NCBI GenBank assembly: GCA_964490835.1
Contig: CAZBEA010000033.1
Span: 1-11,331, forward strand
Source of the DNA: CAZBEA01 sp964490835
Lineage (GTDB): Bacteria; Patescibacteriota; Microgenomatia; Levybacterales; GWA1-39-11
Length of the DNA: 11,331 nucleotides
Direction of reading: 5' to 3'
The position numbers and the translations under genes were made by a program. The notes beneath the pieces were generated by a model. That model worked only from the letters and a program-made list of their open reading frames with translations, did not search any database and was not told the DNA's origin. This document shows, piece by piece, positions 1 through 5,788 of this stretch. The first letter of the stretch is position 1, and every line of letters begins with the position of its first letter.

Positions 1-210
1 AAACCACTTCACATGGTCGCATACATCCTTCTTTTTGTCGGTGGACTTAATTGGGGTCTTGTCGGGCTTCTTAATCTGAACGTAGTAGAACTTATTTTTG
101 GAAGCTGGCCGGTAGTAGTTAAGATCGTGTACATACTTGTCGGGGTCGCTACTGTTTATGTCGTTGTGACACACATGAAAGATTGTCGAGTGTGCGGCAC
201 CAAGCAATAA
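1..210 (+). CDS. DUF378-type small membrane protein (5' end probably outside window)
   Basis: This small hydrophobic protein resembles the DUF378 family (YuzA-like), whose function is not known. The first ATG is at 13, but the frame is open to base 1 (codons for Lys-Pro-Leu-His). Family members usually begin a few residues before this point, so the true start probably lies just upstream of the window. Two membrane segments are visible, at about residues 3-21 and 34-53 counted from the ATG at 13. The first carries the family hallmark GGLNWGLVGL. The C-terminus is short and polar, with a Cys-x-x-Cys pair (CRVC) just before the end, which could bind metal or form a disulphide; that is inference. 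It lies about 200 bases before the ribosomal operon and is probably a separate transcription unit. The family call is good; the role is unknown. Confidence 0.75.
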   Translation, partial: KPLHMVAYILLFVGGLNWGLVGLLNLNVVELIFGSWPVVVKIVYILVGVATVYVVVTHMKDCRVCGTKQ

Positions 211-263
211 TTGTTATTTTCTTCGAAGTGTACAATATTAGCTTTGAAAAAAGCTCTTAATCC

Positions 264-292
264 TTGCATTTTCGAGGGTAAATGTATATAAT
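264..292 (+). promoter_or_regulatory. candidate sigma70-type promoter for the ribosomal operon
   Basis: A perfect TATAAT occurs at 287-292. A weak -35 candidate TTGCAT sits at 264-269, giving the usual 17-base spacer, and a TG at 283-284 lies just upstream of the -10. Transcription would start near 299, giving a leader of about 115 nt before uL3. It is the best promoter-like match in the only long non-coding stretch of the window. The -35 match is poor (three of six) and the region is AT-rich, so this is a prediction only. Confidence 0.45.
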
Positions 293-307
293 AAATCTCA
301 CTTGTTT

Positions 308-343
308 ATGCGTTTAGTTATGGCGGATTTACTTGCTACGTAG
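308..343 (+). CDS. possible 11-residue leader peptide upstream of uL3
   Basis: A short open frame runs from ATG at 308 to TAG at 341-343 and encodes MRLVMADLLAT. It lies between the candidate promoter and the terminator hairpin. Its stop codon falls inside the segment (335-345) that can pair with the terminator, which is the arrangement expected of an attenuation leader peptide. There is no clear Shine-Dalgarno sequence before ATG 308, and the predicted transcript would give it only about 9 nt of leader. A second in-frame ATG at 320 could also serve as the start. It contains three leucine codons but no run of one amino acid. An ORF this short can arise by chance, so the call rests on position rather than coding signal. 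Confidence 0.3.
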   Translation: MRLVMADLLAT

Positions 344-381
344 AGCATCAAAGGAGCAATTCTTAAGCGACTCTATGTAGT
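335..381 (+). promoter_or_regulatory. putative antiterminator overlapping the operon terminator
   Basis: Bases 336-345 (CTACGTAGAG) can pair with 371-380 (CTCTATGTAG) over ten positions with one G-U wobble. A further G-U is possible between 335 and 381. The enclosed loop is about 25 nt and contains an AAAGGAG at 350-356. The downstream arm covers the end of the 5' stem arm, the loop and part of the 3' arm of the terminator, so the two structures cannot coexist. This is the layout of a transcription attenuator. The pairing is seen directly; the regulatory role is inferred. Confidence 0.45.
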
Positions 382-391
382 CGCTTTTTTT
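365..391 (+). terminator. intrinsic terminator / attenuator hairpin upstream of uL3
   Basis: GCGACT at 367-372 pairs perfectly with AGTCGC at 379-384 around the hexaloop CTATGT. Two flanking A-T pairs extend the stem to 8 bp (365-372 with 379-386). A run of seven T follows (385-391). This is a textbook factor-independent terminator, yet it sits only 22 nt before the uL3 start and points into the operon. It may work as a conditional attenuator for the whole ribosomal cluster, or it may end a short leader RNA or read-through from the upstream gene. Confidence 0.75.
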
Positions 392-413
392 GTGCCTAAT
401 CGCAGAAAATTAT

Positions 414-1313
414 ATGGACGTACCAGGACTTATAGGAATAAAAATTGGCCAATCACAAGGCTTTTTGGAAGACGGAACACGAGTTCCGTTATCTCTTGTG
501 AGACTTGAAAAATCCACAGTTACTCAAGTCAAAACATCAGAAAAGAACGGATATAGCGCAATTCAAATCGGCCTCGGAGAGAAGAAAAAGGTTACTAAAT
601 CCCTCGTGGGACACTTCAAAAAAGCAAACCTCGCATCCAACCCAAGACACCTCAAAGAAATAAGACTAGAAAAAGATTCCACACTTGAAGCAGGAAATGA
701 AATTGTTTCAGAAGAAATTTTAGCACCCGGGGATATTGTAAAAGTAGTTGGTGTATCAAAAGGAAAAGGCTACGCAGGTGTTGTAAAGAGACACAATTTC
801 CGCGGTGGTCCAAAAACTCACGGTCAATCAGATAGACATCGTGCACCCGGATCTTCAGGTCAGAGCACTACCCCCGGTAGGGTGTATAAGGGGAAAAGAA
901 TGTCCGGGAGAATGGGAAATGATACCGTCACGGTTAAAAACCTTCAAATTATCGACTTGGAAAATGGGGTACTTTCTATAATCGGTCTTATACCGGGACC
1001 TCGCGGGTCACTTGTTACCGTTCTTAAGACCGGTGCAAACAAGAAATTCAAATCACTATACAAGGTAGCTTCAGTTGAAGAATCGGCTACAGAAGAGGCA
1101 ACACAAGAGGCACCGAATGAAACAACACCTCAAGAAGTAGAAGAAAAAGTGGAAGAAGTAAAAGCAGAAGAGAAGTCCGAGGCAAAAGCGACAAAAGTCG
1201 AAGATGCCGAAGCGGAAGTTAGTACGGAGGCTCCAACAGAGCCTGAGGTGCCAGTTGAAGACCAACCGGAAGTTGTAGAAGAGAAAAAGGAGGAAGCTGT
1301 CGAAGCGAAATAA
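414..1313 (+). CDS. rplC: 50S ribosomal protein uL3 (L3) with long acidic C-terminal tail
   Basis: uL3 is an early-assembling large-subunit protein that binds 23S rRNA near the peptidyl-transferase centre. I take ATG 414 as the start because the product then begins MDVPGLIGIKIG, aligned with the family's usual beginning. An in-frame TTG at 390 lies in the terminator T tract and is unlikely. The core spans about residues 1-217. It includes the long central loop with GGPKTHGQSD (131-140) and SSGQSTTPGRVYKGKRMSG (147-165); Gln150 lies in the GQ site that PrmB methylates in E. coli. The protein is 299 residues, against roughly 210 for the family. Residues about 220-299 are low complexity, with 27 Glu and net charge near -21, and look disordered. 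uL4 follows after 2 nt. No Shine-Dalgarno is visible. Identification is secure; the tail's role is unknown. Confidence 0.97.
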   Translation: MDVPGLIGIKIGQSQGFLEDGTRVPLSLVRLEKSTVTQVKTSEKNGYSAIQIGLGEKKKVTKSLVGHFKKANLASNPRHLKEIRLEKDSTLEAGNEIVSEEILAPGDIVKVVGVSKGKGYAGVVKRHNFRGGPKTHGQSDRHRAPGSSGQSTTPGRVYKGKRMSGRMGNDTVTVKNLQIIDLENGVLSIIGLIPGPRGSLVTVLKTGANKKFKSLYKVASVEESATEEATQEAPNETTPQEVEEKVEEVKAEEKSEAKATKVEDAEAEVSTEAPTEPEVPVEDQPEVVEEKKEEAVEAK

Positions 1314-1315
1314 CT

Positions 1316-2089
1316 ATGGCAGAAAAAGCACTAAAAAAAGAAATTAAAAAAACAGGTGCGCCTAAAAAAGTAGCTGCTCCTGCAAAAGAAAAATCATCTG
1401 TGAAAGCAGAAGTAAAAGTTGCAGCTAAAAAAGAAACGATTGTAGCCAAGCTTCAAGCAGAAGTTGTGAGCGTTAAGGGTGCAAAATCAGGTTCAATCTC
1501 ACTACCAAGTGAAGTATTTGGAGTCAGGGTCAACAAGCCTCTTATTGCTCAAGCAGTTCGTGTATACCTTGCAAATCAAAGATCCGGAAGTGCTCATGCA
1601 AAGACTCGCGCAGAAGTTTCGGGTACGACAAAAAAAGTTTGGAGACAAAAAGGAACAGGACGTGCTCGACATGGATCCGCCAAGGGCCCAATTTTTGTCG
1701 GAGGAGGGATCACACATGGTCCCCGAACTCGAGATTTTTCACTTGATATGCCACAAAAGATGCGAAAAGCAGCACTTTTTAGCGCATTGAGCTCACAATT
1801 TAAAGAAAAAAAGATTACCTTTATTGATCCGGAAGGACTTACAAGTAAGACCAAAACTTTCTCACAAATGTTAAAAAGTCTTTCACTTCTTAATAAAAAA
1901 GGCAAAGCAAATAGCGTTTTAATAGTTTTAGACAAAGAAAATAGTAAATTTTATAGAGCAGGAAGAAATATCGAAGGCATGCGAGTTGAAAGGGTTCAGG
2001 ATCTGACAACATATAGAGTTGTAGAGAACAAACATATCGTTATCATGAAGAATGCCGTGTCGGATTTCAATAAAAAGGAGACTAAATAA
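1316..2089 (+). CDS. rplD: 50S ribosomal protein uL4 (L4) with basic N-terminal extension
   Basis: uL4 binds 23S rRNA, and its extended loop lines the exit-tunnel constriction. In E. coli it also represses its own operon. The family loop is clear at residues 97-123, with KTRAEVSGTTKKVWRQKGTG followed by RARHGSAKGP. The C-terminal half has the expected globular fold features, such as VLIVLDKEN (201-209). The protein is 257 residues, against about 205 usually. The excess is an N-terminal stretch of about 46 residues rich in Lys, Ala and Val (14 Lys, 5 Glu, net about +9), next to the gene whose product ends in an acidic tail. A later start cannot be excluded from sequence alone, but no better-placed ATG exists before the core. 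The TAA stop overlaps the next ATG by one base (TAATG). Confidence 0.96.
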   Translation: MAEKALKKEIKKTGAPKKVAAPAKEKSSVKAEVKVAAKKETIVAKLQAEVVSVKGAKSGSISLPSEVFGVRVNKPLIAQAVRVYLANQRSGSAHAKTRAEVSGTTKKVWRQKGTGRARHGSAKGPIFVGGGITHGPRTRDFSLDMPQKMRKAALFSALSSQFKEKKITFIDPEGLTSKTKTFSQMLKSLSLLNKKGKANSVLIVLDKENSKFYRAGRNIEGMRVERVQDLTTYRVVENKHIVIMKNAVSDFNKKETK

Positions 2090-2388
2090 TGTATACAGCA
2101 GCAGAAATTGTTATAAAACCAATCTTTACAGAAAATTCGATCAAAGATGCGGCGAAAGGTACGTTTACCTTTCTGGTGAAAGACGGAGCGAATAAAAATC
2201 AGGTTAAAAATGCAATTGAAGAATTATACAAAGTCAATGTCGTTTCGGTTACAACAAATATTACAAAAGGTTCAAAGACAAGACTTACAAAAAAGGGAAG
2301 GACTGTGGCAGAATTCAAGAATAAAAAAGCTCGAGTGACATTAAAAAAGGGACAAAAAATTGAGATTTTTGAAGAAAAGAGTGAATAA
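2089..2388 (+). CDS. rplW: 50S ribosomal protein uL23 (L23)
   Basis: uL23 sits at the mouth of the exit tunnel, where trigger factor and the signal recognition particle dock. At 99 residues the length is normal. Family features are visible in order: the N-terminal IVIKPIFTENS (8-18, in place of the common P-x-x-TEKS), FTFLVKDGANKNQVKNAIEE (26-45), and the VNVVSVTTNI strand (49-58) leading into a basic loop at 60-71. The start is fixed by the TAATG overlap with uL4 and by an AAGGAG at 2075-2080, 8 nt upstream. That makes this one of the clearer Shine-Dalgarno sites in the window. uL2 follows after 2 nt. Confidence 0.95.
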   Translation: MYTAAEIVIKPIFTENSIKDAAKGTFTFLVKDGANKNQVKNAIEELYKVNVVSVTTNITKGSKTRLTKKGRTVAEFKNKKARVTLKKGQKIEIFEEKSE

Positions 2389-2390
2389 TT

Positions 2391-3137
2391 ATGAGTAAAA
2401 AACTTAAAACAATATTAAAGAAAAATTCAGGACGCGATTCCTCCGGAAGCGTTGTTACAAGGCACCAGGGTGGACGACACAAGAGATTTTATAGAGTTAT
2501 CGACTTCAGACGAGATAAGATCGAAATTCCTGGAAAAGTAATGGCAATCGAATACGATCCAAATCGATCCGTTGATATCGCACTGGTTCAATATAAAGAC
2601 GGTGAGAAAAGATATATGCTCGCACCGGATGGAATTAAAGTCGGAAAAAGAGTTATCGCAACTGAAAAAAGCGATATTCAAGTCGGTAACGCGATGCCTA
2701 TGGCTGTGATTCCTGTTGGAACTCCGGTTCATAATATCGAACTCACAAGAGGAAAGGGGGGTCAAATTGTACGCTCTGCTGGTGGACAAGCGCTTATTCA
2801 GGCACGAGAAGGAAGATTTGTACATGTAAAAATGCCTTCGGGTGAAGTTCGACGTATTCACGCACAAAATTATGCTACAATTGGCCAACTTGGAAATATT
2901 ACTTGGAAAGATAGGGTTATTGGTAAAGCCGGCCGATCACGAAATATGGGTATTAGACCAACCGTGAGAGGAGTAGCGATGAGTCCTAATTCGCATCCAC
3001 ATGGAGGAGGAGAAGGTAGAAGTCCAATTGGTATGAAAGCACCAAAAACCTTCGCCGGACGAGCTGCTGTTGGAAAAACACGTAGACCCAAGAAATATTC
3101 CAATAAATTTATTGTTAAAACACGAAAGGGTAAATAA
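2391..3137 (+). CDS. rplB: 50S ribosomal protein uL2 (L2), N-terminally shortened
   Basis: uL2 is a large 23S rRNA-binding protein needed for subunit joining and peptidyl transfer. The RNA-binding and C-terminal domains are intact: RHQGGRHKRFYRVIDFRRD (24-42), YDPNRSVDIALV (55-66), GEKRYMLAP (71-79), GKGGQIVRSAGG (121-132), MPSGEVRRI (148-156), and the HPHGGGEGR loop (202-210) with its conserved histidines near the catalytic centre. At 248 residues it is about 25-30 shorter than typical bacterial uL2. The missing part is the usual N-terminal KxYxPxxPGRR segment. An in-frame TGA at 2382-2384 blocks extension upstream, so the shortening is real unless there is a sequencing error. It starts 2 nt after uL23, in the context TAATTATG without a Shine-Dalgarno. 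Confidence 0.97.
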   Translation: MSKKLKTILKKNSGRDSSGSVVTRHQGGRHKRFYRVIDFRRDKIEIPGKVMAIEYDPNRSVDIALVQYKDGEKRYMLAPDGIKVGKRVIATEKSDIQVGNAMPMAVIPVGTPVHNIELTRGKGGQIVRSAGGQALIQAREGRFVHVKMPSGEVRRIHAQNYATIGQLGNITWKDRVIGKAGRSRNMGIRPTVRGVAMSPNSHPHGGGEGRSPIGMKAPKTFAGRAAVGKTRRPKKYSNKFIVKTRKGK

Positions 3138-3140
3138 ATT

Positions 3141-3422
3141 ATGAGATCATCTAAAAAAGGACCATACGTAGACGAACGAGTTTTAAAGAAAGTATTAAAA
3201 CAAAAAGAATCGGGTGACAAGAGTGAGATAAAGACATGGATAAGAGCCTGTCAGATTCCGCCGGAGTTTGTTGGGCATACATTTGCTGTCTATAATGGTA
3301 AGAACTTTATAAGCGTAAGAATTGTCGAGTCTATGGTGGGACATCGTCTGGGAGAATTCGCTCCAACGCGAGTATTTAAAGGACACGGAAAGATCGTTGC
3401 TCGAGAAATATCAAAGACATAA
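3141..3422 (+). CDS. rpsS: 30S ribosomal protein uS19 (S19)
   Basis: uS19 is a small-subunit head protein that forms a complex with uS13 and contacts the A-site region and the large subunit. The 93-residue product has normal length. It starts with MRSSKKGPYVDERVLKKV, close to the family's SLKKGP beginning. The family signature region near the C-terminus is complete: MVGHRLGEFAPTRVFKGH at residues 65-82. The gene lies between uL2 and uL22, as in the standard S10 operon, with 3-nt gaps on both sides. Upstream is AAAGGG before TAAATTATG, which is at most a weak ribosome-binding site. Confidence 0.96.
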   Translation: MRSSKKGPYVDERVLKKVLKQKESGDKSEIKTWIRACQIPPEFVGHTFAVYNGKNFISVRIVESMVGHRLGEFAPTRVFKGHGKIVAREISKT

Positions 3423-3425
3423 CCT

Positions 3426-3830
3426 ATGGAATACAAAGCAATTGCACAAAATATTAAAGTTACGCCTCGAAAGGCAAGACTCGTTGCTGATGCAGTCAGG
3501 GGTCTCTCTGTTGCAAACGCGCTTTCACAGCTTAACCTACTGCATAAAAGGGCCGCTCTTCCTTTAAAAAAGGTATTGGACTCGGCAGTTGCAAATGCAG
3601 TCCACAACGGAAAAGAAGGAAAAGGAGATCTTGTTATTAAAGAAATTATGGTAAATGAGGGTATTTCGTACAAGAGATATCATTTCGCAGCAAGAGGCCG
3701 AATCCGACCGTATAAAAAGAGAACAAGCAACATTAGAGTTGTAGTTGCGAGTAAAAAAGCAGAAGTAAAAGAAGTAAAAGAAACACAAGAAGTTAAAAAG
3801 GGGAAGGAGAATAATGGGACAAAAAGTTAA
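3426..3830 (+). CDS. rplV: 50S ribosomal protein uL22 (L22) with charged C-terminal tail
   Basis: uL22 binds 23S rRNA, and its beta-hairpin helps form the exit-tunnel constriction with uL4. The core runs to about residue 108: KVTPRKARLVADAVRG (11-26), the helix region LPLKKVLDSAVANAVHNG (45-62), and the hairpin part SYKRYHFAARGRIRPYKKRT (81-100) with its conserved basic residues. At 134 residues it is about 20-25 longer than usual. The excess is a Lys/Glu-rich tail (109-134) with repeated KEV/KET units. The end of this tail overlaps the start of uS3 by 17 bases in another frame, so the tail also encodes the uS3 ribosome-binding site. This suggests translational coupling. No Shine-Dalgarno is seen for uL22 itself. 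Confidence 0.96.
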   Translation: MEYKAIAQNIKVTPRKARLVADAVRGLSVANALSQLNLLHKRAALPLKKVLDSAVANAVHNGKEGKGDLVIKEIMVNEGISYKRYHFAARGRIRPYKKRTSNIRVVVASKKAEVKEVKETQEVKKGKENNGTKS

Positions 3831-4452
3831 TCCAATTGCATTACGACTTGGAATACATCACGAATTCAAGAGTGTTGGATACTATTCTAAGAAAAATTAT
3901 GCAGCAACGGTTCTACAGGATATTAAGCTTCGAGAAATGTTGTTCAAGAAATTAGCTCAAGCAGGAGTTGGTGAGGTCTTGATCGAACGATCTCTTTCAA
4001 CAATGAAAATTACAATATTTGTAGTTAGGCCGGGTATTGTTATCGGGCGTGGTGGGTCCGGACTTGAAATTCTGAAAAAGGAAATTATAAAGACAATCAG
4101 AAGCTTGACTTCGGATAAAACATTGAAAGTCGATCTTAAAGTTGAACCTATCAAGCAGCCAAATTTGAACGCATACCTTGTTGCTTTGAATGCTGCAGAT
4201 CTTCTCGCACGGAGGATGCCATACAAGAGAGTTTTGAAACAATCACTTGAGAGAGTTATGTCAAGTGGTGCAAAAGGAGTAAGAATTGTTCTCTCGGGGA
4301 GAATTAACGGAGCAGAAATCGGACGACGAGAGCGAGCACAACAAGGAAAGGTCACTCTTTCCTCTATTCGAGAAAATATTGACTATGCATCGGTTCCATC
4401 TTTGACAAAAAGCGGATACATTGGAGTTAAAGTTTGGATCAATAGACCATAA
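3814..4452 (+). CDS. rpsC: 30S ribosomal protein uS3 (S3)
   Basis: uS3 belongs to the small-subunit head. It lines the mRNA entry channel and takes part in mRNA unwinding. The start is clear: MGQKVNPIALRLGI is the family N-terminus, and AAGGAG at 3804-3809 precedes ATG 3814. A KH domain is present, with VRPGIVIGRGGSG (71-83) carrying the GxxG loop. The C-terminal domain shows GAKGVRIVLSGRINGAEIGR and ends in GYIGVKVWI, as in other bacteria. At 212 residues it is within the normal range and lacks any long C-terminal extension. It overlaps uL22 by 17 nt, and uL16 follows after 6 nt. Confidence 0.97.
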   Translation: MGQKVNPIALRLGIHHEFKSVGYYSKKNYAATVLQDIKLREMLFKKLAQAGVGEVLIERSLSTMKITIFVVRPGIVIGRGGSGLEILKKEIIKTIRSLTSDKTLKVDLKVEPIKQPNLNAYLVALNAADLLARRMPYKRVLKQSLERVMSSGAKGVRIVLSGRINGAEIGRRERAQQGKVTLSSIRENIDYASVPSLTKSGYIGVKVWINRP

Positions 4453-4458
4453 AATACT

Positions 4459-4869
4459 ATGTTACAGCCAAGAAGACAAAAATTTAGAAAAACATTCAGG
4501 CCTAAAACGCGAGAGAGGGTTGCTGCACGAGGAAATGTATTATCGTTTGGAGAGTTTGGTTTGAGAGCCGAAACCTCAGGTAATATCTCAAGCAGACAGA
4601 TAGAATCAGCCAGAAGGGCTATGGCGGGGTTTACTAAAAGAGGCGGAAGAATTTGGATTCGAATTTTTCCGGATCGAGTTATAACAAAAAAACCACCAGA
4701 GGTCACTATGGGTGGAGGAAAAGGAGAAATTGAAGGATATGTTGCGCAAGTCCAGACCGGAAGAGTTATTTTTGAAATGACCGGAGTACCGGTTGAAATA
4801 GCAAAAGAAGCAATGAGGCTTGCGTCTCATAAGCTTCCAATCAGAAGCAGTTTTGTTAAAAAGGACTAA
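4459..4869 (+). CDS. rplP: 50S ribosomal protein uL16 (L16)
   Basis: uL16 is a late-assembling large-subunit protein that positions tRNA near the peptidyl-transferase centre. At 136 residues it has the usual length. It begins MLQPRRQKFRKTFR, matching the family start (LQPKRxKYRK). It has the IESARRAM helix, the GGRIWIRIFPD strand and the loop KKPPEVTMGGGKG, followed by GRVIFEMTGVP. The position equivalent to the arginine hydroxylated in E. coli uL16 appears to be threonine here. No Shine-Dalgarno is visible before ATG 4459 (context ATACTATG). Confidence 0.96.
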   Translation: MLQPRRQKFRKTFRPKTRERVAARGNVLSFGEFGLRAETSGNISSRQIESARRAMAGFTKRGGRIWIRIFPDRVITKKPPEVTMGGGKGEIEGYVAQVQTGRVIFEMTGVPVEIAKEAMRLASHKLPIRSSFVKKD

Positions 4870-4871
4870 GT

Positions 4872-5162
4872 ATGAAGAAAAAAGACCTAAAAGAACTAAA
4901 AAGTAAAACAGTTGACGAGTTGACAAAGGACGTTCTCTCTTTGAAAAAAGAGATTGTAGAACTATCTCACGATATTAAAATGGGTAAATCTACAGCGTCT
5001 GCATCGCTCAGAACTAAAAAGAAAAATGTAGCAACGCTCTTGACAGTTATGGGTCAAATGAGGTTAAATCCTGTTTCGGCCAAAAAAGTTGAAGAAAAGG
5101 TCGAAGAAAAGACAAAAGCGGTTGAAAAACCTGCTAAAAAAACGAAAGGAGAAACTAAATAA
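4872..5162 (+). CDS. rpmC: 50S ribosomal protein uL29 (L29) with C-terminal extension
   Basis: uL29 is a small helical protein next to uL23 at the exit-tunnel mouth. Its place between uL16 and uS17 is the standard one, and position is a main part of the identification because the family is poorly conserved. The N-terminal half has the expected helix pattern: LKELKSKTVDELTKDVLSLK, then KEIVELSHDIKMGKSTASAS, then the second helix around residues 47-66. At 96 residues it is about 30 longer than a typical uL29 (60-70). The extra part, from about residue 69, is a Lys/Glu/Ala/Pro-rich low-complexity tail. The last base of its TAA stop is shared with the uS17 start (TAATG). Confidence 0.9.
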   Translation: MKKKDLKELKSKTVDELTKDVLSLKKEIVELSHDIKMGKSTASASLRTKKKNVATLLTVMGQMRLNPVSAKKVEEKVEEKTKAVEKPAKKTKGETK

Positions 5163-5407
5163 TGGCACGCAAACAATTAACGGGAGTTGTCGCATCTAAC
5201 AAAATGACCAAAACAGTCGTTGTTAGTATCTCACGAAGAATTCAGCACCCGGTGTATAAGAAATTAATTACCGTTACAAAAAGAATTAAAGCAGATACGA
5301 ATGGTATGGAATTAAATATTGGTGACGTTGTCAGGATCGAACAGACGCGACCGATAAGTCGAGATAAAAGTTTTAAGGTTATTTCTAAAGTGGAGGATAA
5401 AAAATAA
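5162..5407 (+). CDS. rpsQ: 30S ribosomal protein uS17 (S17)
   Basis: uS17 is an early-binding small-subunit body protein with an OB fold that contacts 16S rRNA. The 81-residue product has normal length. Family features are LTGVVASNKMTKTVVVSISR (6-25), HPVYKKLITVTKRIKADTN (29-47) and GDVVRIEQTRPISRDKSFKV (54-73), the last being the usual signature with the Arg-Pro-(Ile/Leu)-Ser core. An AAGGAG at 5146-5151 lies 10 nt before the ATG, and the start overlaps the uL29 stop by one base, so translation is probably coupled. Confidence 0.96.
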   Translation: MARKQLTGVVASNKMTKTVVVSISRRIQHPVYKKLITVTKRIKADTNGMELNIGDVVRIEQTRPISRDKSFKVISKVEDKK

Positions 5408-5410
5408 ATT

Positions 5411-5785
5411 ATGATACAGCATCGAACAATGTTACAAGTTGCGGATAACTCAGGAGCCAAACTTCTTCAGGTTATTCATGTGTATGGAGGTTCTAAAAGA
5501 ACTTACGGATATCTTGGTGATATCGTGCTCTGTACAGTTAAAAAAGTGCTTCCAAACTCTCAATTTAAAAAGGGAGATAAGGTAAAAGTGGTGTTGGTTC
5601 GAGCTAAAAAAGAAACACGAAGAAGAGACGGATCGTATATAAGATTTTCAGAAAATGCCGGAGTAATTCTGGAGAATGAAAAAGATAAGAATCCATTGGG
5701 TACACGCATTTTTGGTCCAATTGCTCGTGAAGTAAAAGAAAGGGAGTTTCAAAAGATAGCAAGTCTTGCGAAAAATGTTGTATAG
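5411..5785 (+). CDS. rplN: 50S ribosomal protein uL14 (L14)
   Basis: uL14 is a beta-barrel protein of the large-subunit interface. It contacts uL19 and is the docking site of silencing factor RsfS in bacteria. The sequence is highly conserved: MIQHRTMLQVADNSGAKLLQ at the start, then YLGDIVLCTVKK, then VKVVLVRAKKETRRRDGSYI, with FGPIAREVKER near the C-terminus. Length is 124 residues, close to the standard 122. It starts 3 nt after uS17. A GGAGG at about 5392 lies too far upstream (about 15 nt) to be an ideal ribosome-binding site. It is one of only two genes here ending in TAG. Confidence 0.97.
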   Translation: MIQHRTMLQVADNSGAKLLQVIHVYGGSKRTYGYLGDIVLCTVKKVLPNSQFKKGDKVKVVLVRAKKETRRRDGSYIRFSENAGVILENEKDKNPLGTRIFGPIAREVKEREFQKIASLAKNVV

Positions 5786-5788
5786 CTT

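Noticed and set aside
229..236. TGTACAAT as an extended -10 promoter
   Set aside because: No -35 at a proper distance; the 264-292 candidate has better spacing and a perfect -10.
240..255. Inverted repeat AGCTTT-GAAA-AAAGCT after the DUF378 gene as its terminator
   Set aside because: The stem is AT-rich and no T run follows, so it is too weak to call; it could still help end the upstream transcript.
350..380. AAAGGAG at 350-356 with ATG TAG at 375-380 as a start-stop regulatory element
   Set aside because: The spacing from AAAGGAG to the ATG is about 18 nt, too long for a normal initiation site, and the ATG lies in the terminator loop.
390..413. Upstream in-frame TTG start for uL3, adding eight residues
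   Set aside because: The TTG lies in the terminator T tract, and the added residues do not resemble the family. ATG 414 gives the expected N-terminus.
2427..2888. Long reverse-strand open frame of about 150 codons opposite uL2
   Set aside because: It lies wholly antisense to a highly conserved gene, matches no family I recognise, and has cysteine/serine-rich composition typical of shadow frames.
3322..3567. Forward frame overlapping uS19 and uL22
   Set aside because: It overlaps two certain genes in another frame and shows no recognisable domain or start signal.
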